From NCBI GenBank assembly GCA_022376925.1, contig JAIOJX010000031.1, positions 141,688,854 through 141,752,853 of the forward strand: DNA of 64,000 bases. The letters run 5' to 3'. Both the position numbers and the translations under genes were made by a program. Within the stretch, counting starts at the first letter, position 1. Each line of letters starts with the position of its first letter. Positions 23,023-33,762 of this stretch are shown piece by piece. The DNA is from Tragulus kanchil (taxonomy: Eukaryota > Chordata > Mammalia > Artiodactyla > Tragulidae). The notes under the pieces were generated by a model. It was not told the origin of the DNA. It saw only the letters and a program-made list of their open reading frames with translations, and did not search any database.

Positions 23023-23360
23023 ATGAAGAAAAAAATGCTTCAATGGCTTCTCATCACACCTGGAATAAAATCTAATTCTCTCCCGTGGCCTGTGAGGTCT
23101 TCCAATACCTGGTCCCTGCTGACCTTCTTGCCCTCACCTGATACCACTCTCTCCTTCATTTACTGCACTTCAGTCACATTGGTTTTTCTCTCTTGCCTTA
23201 ACACACAAAGAGTTCTTCTGCCATTGGGTCTTTGCATTAACTGTTTCCTCTGCCTGGAGCCGTCGCCCTCCAGATGGTCCCAAGGAGAGCTTACTCTTGC
23301 CCTACAGATGTTAGTTCAAATGCTATATTATTAAAAAAAATCCCTGATCATCTAATTTAA
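23023..23360 (+). repeat. L2 LINE 3' end (T7 copy B, continuous)
   Basis: Complete L2 3' segment, continuing through 'ctgtttcctctgcctggagc' to 'ccctgatcatctaatttaaa'. It represents the native right-hand context of T7. Confidence 0.78.
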
Positions 23361-23456
23361 AATCTTACACTCAAGTTATTTAATAGTTTATTCTTCATAA
23401 GGTACAATTTATCATAGAACCCTATTTCTTTCCTTTATTTTTCACAACCCAAAATC

Positions 23457-25103
23457 AAATTACGCAATTATCATATATATATTATCTACTATATAATATA
23501 TTAATATGTCATGTATTATATATTACCTAATATAATATGTATAATATGTACAATATTAATATAATATGTATGATACATTATATAATATATATTACACACT
23601 ATAATATATAACATACATAATATACATAGTAATATAACATATTCTTATATTAATGCTATATATAATATATGTACAATATATATAATATATGTAATATATA
23701 TTGTATACTACACAATATATATATCACATATATATCATATATATAATGTATAATATTACATATATAATATTAATATCATAATATTATATATCTGTGCTAA
23801 TATAGTAATATATTGTATACATATTGTTTTACATAATTGTCACACATATATCTATATGATATATATTATGTATATTTTATATACAATATGTAAATCATAT
23901 ATATTATATATATTATATTATGTATTACTATACATTATGTATAATATAACATATATCACACATATTATTATATTAATATTACATATCACATATATTTTGC
24001 TATACAATATATATGTAATTATATATACAATATATCTTACATATTGTATATAGTATAAAATACTAATATCATAATATTCCATGTTTATATCAAGATATTA
24101 TATATATCATGTATTCTATGATTATCATATGTACATATCATATATGAATATATCATATATAATACACTATATGATTATCATATATACATATCATACATTA
24201 TATAGACAACTATATCCATATGTACACCATAACATATAACATACATCATTTATAATATATAATATATTATGTATATATTATATACTATAAGTATAACATT
24301 ATGTTTTATGGTGGTATTATATTATATTACATATATTATGCATTGTGTATATATCATATGTATAAATTATAATATATTATAAATTATTTACATATATATC
24401 TTATACATTATATATCACCTCTATTCATATAAAATATATTATATAATATATGATATAATGATATATATACAATATATACAATGATAACATTATGATAACA
24501 ATATATTTAATACATAGCATATAAATGTAATTATGATATTATATCACATATTATAATCATATTACAATTATCATACATAATATATGATATGACATATATG
24601 TAGTATATATAATATATATTGTATATTATATGTGAGGTATTTGATACATCATAGGTATACATATTATAACATATCATATATCATACCTATTATAAAATAT
24701 ATAATAGATATAATAAATATTATATACTATACATATTGTACATATTATATAGCATATATCATGCATAGATATTATAATATGTATGATACATATTTATATG
24801 TATTAATATTTGCTTATATTTATATCATATGAGTATATCACATATATTTTACATTATACATATTATAACATACATGAGATATCATATATATCAATATAAT
24901 TATCTGTACCACATAGATCAAATATACTATATTACAATATGTACATTGTATATATTATTATAATCATATAATATTATATTGCATACTATAATTATTAAAT
25001 ACATTATATATAATATAATGAATACAATACATAATCTTATATTTGTTATATTATAACATGATTTAAATATTATGTATCATATACATTATAATATTATATA
25101 AAG
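23457..25103. repeat. 1.65 kb AT-rich degenerate satellite tract
   Basis: Almost pure A/T with scattered isolated C and G, built from variants of ATATAT, TATAATA, CATATATC and ATTATGT. No fixed period is obvious by eye. The ORFs inside are Ile/Tyr-rich translations of the repeat. It ends sharply at a SINE-bearing segment near 25103. Confidence 0.95.
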
Positions 25104-25117
25104 TGAGTGAAAGTGAT

Positions 25118-25322
25118 GGGGCTTCCATGATGGCTCAATGGTGAGAAATCTGACTGCAGTCCTGGAGGCTGCGGTTCTGTGCCTGGGTTAGGAAGATCCT
25201 CCTGGAGAAGGTCACGGCCACCCACCTCAGTGCTCTTGTCTGGAGAATTCCATGGACGGAGGAGCCTGGTGGGCTGCAGTCCATGGGGCCACAGAGCTGG
25301 ACGCGCCTGAGTGACTAAGCAG
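25118..25322 (+). repeat. Bov-tA SINE at edge of AT tract
   Basis: Plus-strand Bov-tA: 'ggcttccatgatggctcaat', 'tctggagaattccatgga' and 'ctgcagtccatggggcc'. It carries (GCA)n-like sequence at its end. Confidence 0.88.
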
Positions 25323-25619
25323 CCGCAGCAGCAGCAGACTACTGAGAGGTGCCTAGGAGCGCCCTGCAGTGTTTCCTCCTCATCACCTTATTAGGGATGG
25401 CTCTTTCCTCATCTCCTTCTATTTCCAGCTTTGACGCTGCATTTTGATGTGCCTCTTTCTAGGGATTCGGGTGAGGAAGTGTAACCGTGGCTGCCAGAGA
25501 ACCAGAGAGAATCAGATTAGCAAATGCATCAGAGACATTATGTCAGACCTGGGAAAGCACAGACTCCAAGGCAGGGCCCGTTGCTCACAGCCAGGAGTGT
25601 TAAGTACAGAACCAGCTTG

Positions 25620-25800
25620 GAGCGACTTCCCCACGTCATGTTTACACTGTCATGCTGTGCAAATTGGAGAGTTTGTTTCCAGGAACATCTGGGAGGACCA
25701 GCTGGACACGTGTTTCCCTTCTTATTAATTTAGGTTCCTAATTAATTGTGCAAAACCCAAACCAAATAAGCAGGAGCTAGGACTGAAAATAATCATTAAG
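25620..25800. other. Candidate conserved non-coding element A (T8 copy A)
   Basis: Repeat-free sequence with 'cctaattaattgtgcaaaac' (overlapping homeodomain-like TAATTA) and 'aaaccaaataa'. Its look suggests a regulatory element, but no alignment was possible. Duplicated at 26776-26955. Confidence 0.3.
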
Positions 25801-26017
25801 TCCCCCCACCCAGCCCCCAGTGCACACATTTTCATGAAAACTTGGCCCAGGTGATTGGGCCTCTGTTGGCTCAGTACCGTGGCTCTAAGCAAGGAGTTCA
25901 TCAGGCAGAAATGCTTGGAGAAGCAGATGGATCTCTATCCAGTGCTGCACAGTACAAGCCTAATGGACAAGCGGGGGCCCCGGACAAATTTCCTAATAAT
26001 TCTTAAGAAATCAGTTT

Positions 26018-26205
26018 CTCCTGACTCCAGCATGCTGTGGGCATTAGAATCAAATGGCCTGAATTCAAACACTCCCAACAGTCCTAGCTGCTGTTCACCT
26101 TTCTGGGCCTCAGCTTTCTCATCTATAAAATAGGAATAATAATATCCTTCTGGCAAGGTTATTGTGAGGATTAAATGAGAGGGTCTATTTCAGGTGTTTA
26201 ACTCT
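26018..26205 (+). repeat. MIR SINE (T8 copy A)
   Basis: 'ctcagctttctcatctataa', 'aataggaataataatatcct' and 'ttattgtgaggattaaatga' are a clear MIR core and tail. Duplicated at 27174-27361. Confidence 0.88.
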
Positions 26206-26217
26206 GGACTTGTGCTG

Positions 26218-26417
26218 TGCCTAGTGTGTTAGCCGTGTCCAGCTCTTTGCGACCCCGTGGATAGTAGCCTGCCAGGCTCCTCTGTCCATGGAATTCTCCA
26301 GGCAAATATACTGGCATGGGTAGCCATTCCCTTCTCCCAGGGATCTTTCTGATCCAGGGATAGAACCTAGGTCTTCCACATTGCAGGCAGATTCTTAACT
26401 GTCTGAGCCACAAGGGA
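26218..26417 (-). repeat. Bov-tA SINE (T8 copy A)
   Basis: Minus-strand Bov-tA inserted at the MIR 3' end: 'ctctttgcgaccccgtggat', 'ggctcctctgtccatggaat' and 'tctgagccacaaggg'. Duplicated at 27374-27573. Confidence 0.92.
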
Positions 26418-26511
26418 TGACCTGGATTTGGTACATTGTAAACACAATGAGCTTCAGCCATCATGGTTAATGCATAAACTGATCATGAGTCTTATAACTA
26501 ATTTCCCCTGC

Positions 26512-26513
<2 letters not shown>

Positions 26514-26542
<29 letters not shown>
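26514..26542. repeat. (TTA)n microsatellite (T8 copy A)
   Basis: About nine TTA units. The counterpart in copy B is at 27669-27697. Confidence 0.95.
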
Positions 26543-26775
26543 GGTCACATAAAAAAAAGGAAAATAAGAGAAATGCCAGGGAGGCCAACTCATGGCAATA
26601 GGAAGTCACACTTCACCTTTCTTTGTCATCTGTCTTGGTCCCTAAGAGCCCAGCTGAAGACACGATTTTGGTCATCCGTCTCAACATCTTTCTTTGTTGA
26701 ATCTGAACACACCCTGGGTGAATGTCCTCTTAAGCTTTACAGTCTCAGAAAAACTGGTTCAATACAGAACCAGCT

Positions 26776-26955
26776 TGGGCGACTTCCCCACGTCATGTTT
26801 ACACTGTCATGCTGTGCAAATTGGAGAGTTTGTTTCCAGGAACATCTGGGAGGACCAGCTGGACACGTGTTTCCCTTCTTATTAATTTAGGTTCCTAATT
26901 AATTGTGCAAAACCCAAACCAAATAAGCAGGAGCTAGGACTGAAAATAATCATTA
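26776..26955. other. Candidate conserved non-coding element A (T8 copy B)
   Basis: Duplicate of 25620-25800. Confidence 0.3.
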
Positions 26956-27173
26956 AGTCCCCCCACCCAGCCCCCAGTGCACACATTTTCATGAAAACTT
27001 GGCCCAGGTGATTGGGCCTCTGTTGGCTCAGTACCGTGGCTCTAAGCAAGGAGTTCATCAGGCAGAAATGCTTGGAGAAGCAGATGGATCTCTATCCAGT
27101 GCTGCACAGTACAAGCCTAATGGACAAGCGGGGCCCAGGACAAATTTCCTAATAATTCTTAAGAAATCAGTTT

Positions 27174-27361
27174 CTCCTGACTCCAGCATGCTGTGGGCAT
27201 TAGAATCAAATGGCCTGAATTCAAACACTCCCAACAGTCCTAGCTGCTGTTCACCTTTCTGGGCCTCAGCTTTCTCATCTATAAAATAGGAATAATAATA
27301 TCCTTCTGGCAAGGTTATTGTGAGGATTAAATGAGAGGGTCTATTTCAGGTGTTTAACTCT
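27174..27361 (+). repeat. MIR SINE (T8 copy B)
   Basis: Duplicate of 26018-26205. Confidence 0.88.
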
Positions 27362-27373
27362 GGACTTGTGCTG

Positions 27374-27573
27374 TGCCTAGTGTGTTAGCCGTGTCCAGCT
27401 CTTTGCGACCCCGTGGATAGTAGCCTGCCAGGCTCCTCTGTCCATGGAATTCTCCAGGCAAATATACTGGCATGGGTAGCCATTCCCTTCTCCCAGGGAT
27501 CTTTCTGATCCAGGGATAGAACCTAGGTCTTCCACATTGCAGGCAGATTCTTAACTGTCTGAGCCACAAGGGA
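27374..27573 (-). repeat. Bov-tA SINE (T8 copy B)
   Basis: Duplicate of 26218-26417. Confidence 0.92.
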
Positions 27574-27667
27574 TGACCTGGATTTGGTACATTGTAAACA
27601 CAATGAGCTTCAGCCATCATGGTTAATGCATAAACTGATCATGAGTCTTATAACTAATTTCCCCTGC

Positions 27668-27698
<31 letters not shown>

Positions 27699-27910
27699 GG
27701 TCACATAAAAAAAAGGAAAATAAGAGAAATGCCAGGGAGGCCAACTCATGGCAATAGGAAGTCACACTTCACCTTTCTTTGTCATCTGTCTTGGTCCCTA
27801 AGAGCCCAGCTGAAGACACGATTTTGGTCATCCGTCTCAACATCTTTCTTTGTTGAATCTGAACACACCCTGGGTGAATGTCCCTCTTAAGCTTTACAGT
27901 CTCAGAAAAA

Positions 27911-28665
27911 AAGTTCTGGGTGCTTTTCAATCAAGGTGGATGAGAACACGTGATGGGGTTGAGAGTTCCATCATGCCCAAAGAGCAGAGTCTGGAAAATG
28001 CTGTTTGTGCCTCCTGAATCTATGCTGAGGACAAGGCTTCCTACTTTGAGGAAAAACAGAGTTTCAAATGTTTATTGAAAGTACTCCAAGGGACTCTTGA
28101 ACATCAAACAGCGTGGATAAAGGGGCTTCTTCTGTACATGGTTCTAAAATCCACAGGTTTTTCTTCTGCATTGAGGGTTTCAGAGGAAAATTAATTCTGG
28201 ATTTTATTGATATTGTTCCCCTTGTCCTTTATGTTTCTTCTAGAGAGACCTTTGAAAAGTAATTTACAGATGTACTTAGAATAAAATATGGGCCATGCTC
28301 CATTAAGAGACAAATCTGATCATGTCATTCTGTCTGAAAAACTGCCCTTCAGCTCAGTGATGACTACCTACCTGGCTAACTTAGCCCTGAGACATGGCCC
28401 CTGTTCACCTCTGCATCTGAACCTCTCCCCATGCTTACCCTCCCACTCCCTCTCCAACTTTGCCAGGTCCCCTTCCTGTTCCTAGAACTCAGTGTACGCG
28501 CTCCTGCTTCCTGACAAACTCTCTTGATCTTTGCTTGAAGCATCTCCTCCCTCCTGCTCTTACATAGGCTAACACTTCTCATCCCTCGGGTTTTGTTTCC
28601 TGTAGGATGTTGTCAATGAACTTGAGCTTGGTTGGTTTCTTTCCTTGTATCCTCCCACAGCGTCT
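27911..28665. other. Unique sequence with L2-like stretch
   Basis: 28275-28520 resembles plus-strand L2 ('aatctgatcatgtcattct', 'aactgcccttcagctcagtg'). The rest shows no gene or repeat I can name. Confidence 0.45.
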
Positions 28666-28738
28666 ACTATCTGTGATGTTTGCTGGCCCTCCATACTTTG
28701 ACCTGCAAGGAGCATTTGTGGAATGAACGGGTGTCTGG

Positions 28739-28975
28739 CTTGATATGACTATTCCAAGCACTGACTCGTTGGAAAAGACCCTGATGCTGGGAAAGACTGA
28801 AGGCAGGAGGAGGAAGGGGTGACAGAGGATGAGATGGTTGGATGGCATCACTGACTCAATGGACATGAGTTTGAGCAAGCTCTGGGAGATGGTGAAGGAC
28901 ATGGAAGCCTGGCATGCTGTAGTCCATGGGTCACAAAGAGTTGAAAATGACTGAGTGACTTAACAAAAACAACAA
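28739..28975 (+). pseudogene. BovB LINE 3' end (T9 copy A)
   Basis: Plus-strand BovB C-terminus and tail: 'ttggaaaagaccctgatgct', 'gatggcatcactgactcaat' and 'gtcacaaagagttgaaaatg', ending in an (AAC)n-like tail. 5'-truncated. Duplicated at 29880-30116. Confidence 0.93.
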
Positions 28976-29454
28976 CGGCAAGACATTGATTCTGAGACAG
29001 ATAACAGGTCCCTTGTTCAGTGTGTGTTCTTCATCTGGGGTGTGAGACCACCCCACATACCTGGTTCTGCCTCTCTGTCCCAAGACCTGTCCCCACTCCT
29101 GCCATATGCCTTTTCTTTCCCTCTAGTTTTGTGGGTCAGTTGTATTCTTAGCAGTGTCTTTGGAATCCTTTCCATTCTGCCCTATAACCTTGAGTTTCCT
29201 CAAGGAACATTGCACCTGGCTTGCCGCAGGGTCCTTTACCAGGCTTCTCTACAGGGAGCAGAGCAGAACCTTGGAGACTGTTTTCCCCAAGCCCCATTCA
29301 TGGTGAAGAATGCTTTCTCTGCTTCTCATTTCTGAGGGATGAGGTTGCCTTTCCCACAGGTAGATGCTGGCGGGCTATCTCTGTCAGCAGGAAAAGCAGT
29401 ACATGTGTAAGCTTTAGAAATGATGTATTAGGCAAGCTATGGAACTGGAGAATA
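28976..29454. other. Unique sequence within T9 copy A
   Basis: Two overlapping ORFs of about 100 codons occur here and in copy B. They show no recognisable domain, and I find no exon signal. Confidence 0.5.
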
Positions 29455-29588
29455 TGTTTTTTAAGTCATATATTTGATAAGTGGTTCATATCCAAAAGAT
29501 ATAAAGAGCTCATATAGCTCAATAACACAGAGAGATAAAACTGAACAGTCTGATTAAAAACTGAGTGGAAACTGAATAGATATTTTTA
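29455..29588 (+). pseudogene. L1 ORF2 fragment (T9 copy A)
   Basis: 'atatttgataagtggttcat', 'atccaaaagatataaagagc' and 'ggaaactgaatagatatttt' match L1 ORF2 near its 3' end. Interrupted by the following SINE. Duplicated at 30596-30729. Confidence 0.78.
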
Positions 29589-29786
29589 CTAAGTGAAAGT
29601 CGTTCAGTCATGTCCAACTCTTTGCAAACCCATGGACTGTAGCTTACCAGGCTCCTCTGTCCATGGAATTCTATAGGCAAGAATACTGAAGTGGATTACC
29701 ATTTCCTGCTCCAGGGGATTTTCCCAACCCAGGGATCAAACACAGGTCTTCTGCATTGCAGGCAGATTCTTTACTATCTGCCCCGG
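29589..29786 (-). repeat. Bov-tA SINE with altered end (T9 copy A)
   Basis: Minus-strand Bov-tA. Its right end reads 'ttactatctgccccgggc' instead of the normal 'ttactgtctgagccaccagg' seen in copy B. Confidence 0.9.
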
Positions 29787-29879
29787 GCTTAAGGTGATGA
29801 ATATTAACTATCTGTGATGTTTGCTGGCCCTCCATACTTTGACCTGCAAGGAGCATTTGTGGAATGAACGGGTGTCTGG

Positions 29880-30116
29880 CTTGATATGACTATTCCAAGC
29901 ACTGACTCGTTGGAAAAGACCCTGATGCTGGGAAAGACTGAAGGCAGGAGGAGGAAGGGGTGACAGAGGATGAGATGGTTGGATGGCATCACTGACTCAA
30001 TGGACATGAGTTTGAGCAAGCTCTGGGAGATGGTGAAGGACATGGAAGCCTGGCATGCTGTAGTCCATGGGTCACAAAGAGTTGAAAATGACTGAGTGAC
30101 TTAACAAAAACAACAA
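29880..30116 (+). pseudogene. BovB LINE 3' end (T9 copy B)
   Basis: Duplicate of 28739-28975, displaced by 1141 bp. Confidence 0.93.
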
Positions 30117-30595
30117 CGGCAAGACATTGATTCTGAGACAGATAACAGGTCCCTTGTTCAGTGTGTGTTCTTCATCTGGGGTGTGAGACCACCCCACATA
30201 CCTGGTTCTGCCTCTCTGTCCCAAGACCTGTCCCCACTCCTGCCATATGCCTTTTCTTTCCCTCTAGTTTTGTGGGTCAGTTGTATTCTTAGCAGTGTCT
30301 TTGGAATCCTTTCCATTCTGCCCTATAACCTTGAGTTTCCTCAAGGAACATTGCACCTGGCTTGCCGCAGGGTCCTTTACCAGGCTTCTCTACAGGGAGC
30401 AGAGCAGAACCTTGGAGACTGTTTTCCCCAAGCCCCATTCATGGTGAAGAATGCTTTCTCTGCTTCTCATTTCTGAGGGATGAGGTTGCCTTTCCCACAG
30501 GTAGATGCTGGCGGGCTATCTCTGTCAGCAGGAAAAGCAGTACATGTGTAAGCTTTAGAAATGATGTATTAGGCAAGCTATGGAACTGGAGAATA

Positions 30596-30729
30596 TGTTT
30601 TTTAAGTCATATATTTGATAAGTGGTTCATATCCAAAAGATATAAAGAGCTCATATAGCTCAATAACACAGAGAGATAAAACTGAACAGTCTGATTAAAA
30701 ACTGAGTGGAAACTGAATAGATATTTTTA
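30596..30729 (+). pseudogene. L1 ORF2 fragment (T9 copy B)
   Basis: Duplicate of 29455-29588. An L1 3' end resumes after the SINE at 30940-31075. Confidence 0.78.
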
Positions 30730-30938
30730 CTAAGTGAAAGTCGTTCAGTCATGTCCAACTCTTTGCAAACCCATGGACTGTAGCTTACCAGGCTCCTCTG
30801 TCCATGGAATTCTATAGGCAAGAATACTGAAGTGGATTACCATTTCCTGCTCCAGGGGATTTTCCCAACCCAGGGATCAAACCCAGGTTTCCCCCATTGC
30901 AGGCAAATTCTTTACTGTCTGAGCCACCAGGGAAGCTA
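30730..30938 (-). repeat. Bov-tA SINE (T9 copy B, complete)
   Basis: Minus-strand Bov-tA with the normal terminal 'gtctgagccaccagggaagc'. This copy is full length at its head, unlike copy A. Confidence 0.93.
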
Positions 30939-30939
30939 T

Positions 30940-31075
30940 GTAAGGTGATGAATATTAACTAAACTGGTTATGATGATCATTTTGCAATATATACATTTAT
31001 CAAATCAACATGTTTTATACCTACCATTGATACAATGTTACATCGATTATATCTCATTAAAACTGGGAGGCAGGT
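30940..31075 (+). mobile_element. L1 3' UTR end
   Basis: 'gatcattttgcaatatatac', 'atcaaatcaacatgttttat' and 'attatatctcattaaaactg' match an artiodactyl L1 3' tail. It is probably part of the same L1 as 30596-30729, split by the SINE. Confidence 0.65.
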
Positions 31076-31959
31076 AAGAAATGATGTATCAGAATGTGAA
31101 GGTTGCTTATGTCCACAAAGTAGGGCAGAAAGTTTCATGAAAAATCTATAAGGGATTTTCTGTGAGAGACCAGCAGACAAGTCATGGCAACTCTATAGGT
31201 TATTGTACTTCTCTTTGTAGTGACAGAAATGCCAGGTGACAGAGACAATAAAGGGAGTTTATCTGCTTGTGTAATTGGAAACTGTCAATAGAAGTTTCAG
31301 ATGAAGCTTAATCCTGTGGCTCAGTGACGTCACTTAAGACCCAGTTTTCTTCCCTACGTTTACAAGGTGGCTTTTGGTGGCTCTTGAGCTTTCGGACATC
31401 ATTATTCCACCTAAGGGGGTGCTTCTGGCATCTCCAGAAAATCTCCTGTTATGAATGAGATTGACTTAAGTAGCCTGGGGCATGTGTCCAACCCCAAGCC
31501 AGTCCCTGAGAGACTGTGCTGACAGAAAAGGTCCTAGGTCTTGCTCCTGGAAGCCACGGTGAAGTTGGCTTCTTTAGAACAACTTGCATTTCCAAGAGGA
31601 AGTCATGAAGGGCAAAGGAGGACAATTAATGCGCTGCAGTAGTCCAGTCCCAGGACTCCGATGGGGATCTGGGCCCACTTTCCTTGGTGTAACGAAGGGA
31701 GACAAACACTTTGCTCTAGCACAGGTGGCCAACTGGACACACCGGAGAACTAGAAGCTGGCTTCCGCCTAGAGTGATGTTCTTTTCCTGGGAGAGGTGTA
31801 TTTGGTGGATGGTTTGCCCTTGTTGTCTGCCAGCACTTGGTCAGGTACATGTTTGGGCCGAGAACAGATGTTTACATGTGACGCTGGAATGCACTAGGTT
31901 GGAACAAGAGTAAGACTCTGGAGCCAAGCGCCGGCGCCTTATTCAGTTACTCCTACGGC
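31076..31959. other. Unique sequence, no gene seen
   Basis: No recognised repeat. The longest ORF (109 codons, 31584-31913) lacks a recognisable domain. Confidence 0.5.
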
Positions 31960-32640
31960 CAGCTCCCCATTGTCCCCGTGGCAGGCATGGCAGCATGATT
32001 GTCTCTCCCATTACATTTCCTTATGATCTGGCCATTAATCCAGGCTCAACAAGTGTAATGCGAACCCACACAATGGACCTATAACAAACCTCAGACCTCC
32101 TTGTCGTCATAGGTTACAGGGCATAATCCCATGTAAGAGCTTGTTTACTTATATGCAACACACAGGTTTTCCTTGATTCAATGGACTGTGTTACAACAAC
32201 CTAGCAATTTGCATGTTCTTCCTGATTATCTGGTAATTAAACCCAGTAAGTGCAAACATACTGTAATTATCGTGTAACCGACCATCTGGACGGAGAGATG
32301 GAAATAACTATGTATTTACGCTATAGCTGTATGATAATTGTGACGTAATGGAATGATCAGCCATGAAGAAGGGGAACGATTTGCAAGAGGTACGATCCTG
32401 TTTTCACATGTATCAAGCGGTAATTCTAGTGTTAATTTTCAAGAAACAGCCAGAGATACAAATCAGTTTGGCTGATGAATCCCATTTGGATGGAAGCACT
32501 GAAGACATAAAGACCAACCAATAAGGAGCGGAGGCCCGAGCAGGAAATAAATGTGCCCGCTCATTTATTTGGATCTTGTTTGCACTTCATTGGATAACAC
32601 TAAGGATTTGTTTGTTTGAATCACTCCATGCATCGGAATC
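31960..32640. other. Candidate conserved non-coding element B
   Basis: About 680 bp of single-copy, repeat-free DNA. It has TAATTA at 32234-32239, a CRE-like 'tgacgtaatg' at 32341-32350, 'ccattaatcc' near 32032, and 'tgtaattatcg' near 32265. It has no long ORF on either strand. The texture resembles deeply conserved vertebrate enhancers, but conservation could not be tested. Confidence 0.4.
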
Positions 32641-32905
32641 ATCAGTGCCTGTCAATAAATAATAACGTGTTTGACTGTGGTTACTCTGTTTCACAGATTC
32701 GACATTCATGGTGGAAGTCAGGTGTTCAACCACAGAAAAAAGTTTGACTGTAATAGCATTTGTGGCTATTGCAAACTTGCAAAAATGCTCTGACTTTTTG
32801 GGAGAGAACCACAAACAGGATTCTTAGCAGTGAGTGAGCTGAACACAATGCAGGCATATAGGGCAGGGCGTGAGGGGAGGGGAGAGAAAATAGTGAATGG
32901 AGCGT

Positions 32906-32975
32906 GAAAGTGGGAGTGTTAGTTGCTCAGTCTTGTCTGACTCTTGGCAATCTCTTTGTTTATCATCTGAGCCAC
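32906..32975 (-). repeat. Bov-tA SINE, internally deleted
   Basis: It opens with 'gtgaaagtgggagtgttagttgctcag' and jumps directly to 'tttatcatctgagccacatg', so the middle of the SINE is missing. Confidence 0.75.
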
Positions 32976-32998
32976 ATGTGTATATACGTACATGTGTA

Positions 32999-33208
32999 GG
33001 CTGGCTTCCTAGGTGGCAGAGTGGTAAAGAATCTGCCTGCCAATGCAGGAGACACAAGAGATAGGAGTTCAATCCTGGGTCAGGGAGATCCCCTGGAGAA
33101 GGAAATGGCAACCCACTCCAGGATTCTGGCCTGGAGAATCCCATGGACAGAGGAGCCTGGCGGGCTACAGTCTATGGGGTCACAAAGGGTCCAATACAAC
33201 TGACTACA
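32999..33208 (+). repeat. Bov-tA SINE
   Basis: Plus-strand Bov-tA: 'ggtaaagaatctgcctgcca', 'gcaacccactccaggattct' and 'cctggagaatcccatggaca'. A CA-rich tail follows at 33213-33241. It lies head to head with the deleted copy at 32906-32975. Confidence 0.93.
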
Positions 33209-33241
33209 CACATGCGTGCACACACACAAACACACACACAC

Positions 33242-33551
33242 TTGTAAGTTGTAGTATATGGAGTAGTGGCCACTAGAAGCAAAAATAAACTGCCATAACA
33301 ATGCAGTGAGATCGCATCATAGGAGCTTTAAGGTGATGGATGAGACTATCATATTACTGTTCAATCCAGAATGTTGCCAAGGTATGGTGATCATTTCCTA
33401 AACCACCAGGAAGGAAAACAGTATCCTCAAATAAATATCAGGCAATGTTTTCTTATCATGAGGATGTAGGAATTAAATAGATTGGAAGAATGTTGATATA
33501 CATATGTAGATATGCTTTGAATCCCATATTCCCTTTGAGTAAACAAAGAGG
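33242..33551. other. Unique sequence, no gene seen
   Basis: Nothing recognised. Confidence 0.5.
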
Positions 33552-33762
33552 AAAATCCCTGGGGGCTCAGTGGTAAAGAACCAGCTGGTCAATGAAGCAG
33601 CTGTGGGCTCAAACCCTTTGTCAGGAAGTTCCCCTGGAGAAGGAAAAGGCAACGCCCTCCAGCATTCATGCCTGGAGAATCCCAGGAATAGAGGAGCCTG
33701 GGGGCTACAGTTCATGGGGTCACAAAAAAGCCGACAGGATTTAGCGACTGAACACAATGACA
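33552..33762 (+). repeat. Bov-tA SINE
   Basis: Plus-strand Bov-tA, diverged: 'ctgggggctcagtggtaaag', 'cctggagaatcccaggaata' and 'ttagcgactgaacacaatga'. Confidence 0.9.

Larger units (their letters stand above)
21053..23243. repeat. Tandem duplication T7, unit about 1.10 kb
   Basis: Copy A is 21053-22148 and copy B is 22149-23243, offset 1096, joined essentially bluntly after 'cattaactg'. It overlaps T6, so L1 sequence from 19944-20352 is present three times (also at 21053-21460 and 22149-22556). The middle copy alone lacks two homopolymer A bases. Confidence 0.95.
25605..27910. repeat. Tandem duplication T8, unit about 1.15 kb
   Basis: Copy A is 25605-26753 and copy B is 26763-27910, offset 1158 falling to 1156. 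A 9 bp filler lies at 26754-26762. Differences: 'ggagcgac' against 'gggcgac', 'gggggccccgg' against 'ggggcccagg', and a C run. Confidence 0.95.
28666..30961. repeat. Tandem duplication T9, unit about 1.14 kb, divergent end
   Basis: Copy A is 28666-29806 and copy B is 29807-30961, offset 1141, with the 4 bp microhomology ACTA at the join. Copies agree until the last 60-70 bp, where the SINE end differs strongly: 29742-29792 against 30883-30944, including a deletion of about 10 bp in copy A. That clustering is unlike the other duplications. Confidence 0.93.

Noticed and set aside
23856..24832. ORFs of 65-66 codons rich in Ile, Tyr and Thr
   Set aside because: They are translations of the A/T tract and carry no coding signal.
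28976..30658. Two overlapping ORFs (103 and 98 codons) repeated at 29024 and 30165
   Set aside because: They are repeated only because T9 duplicates the region. The first overlaps the second in another frame, and neither has a recognisable domain.
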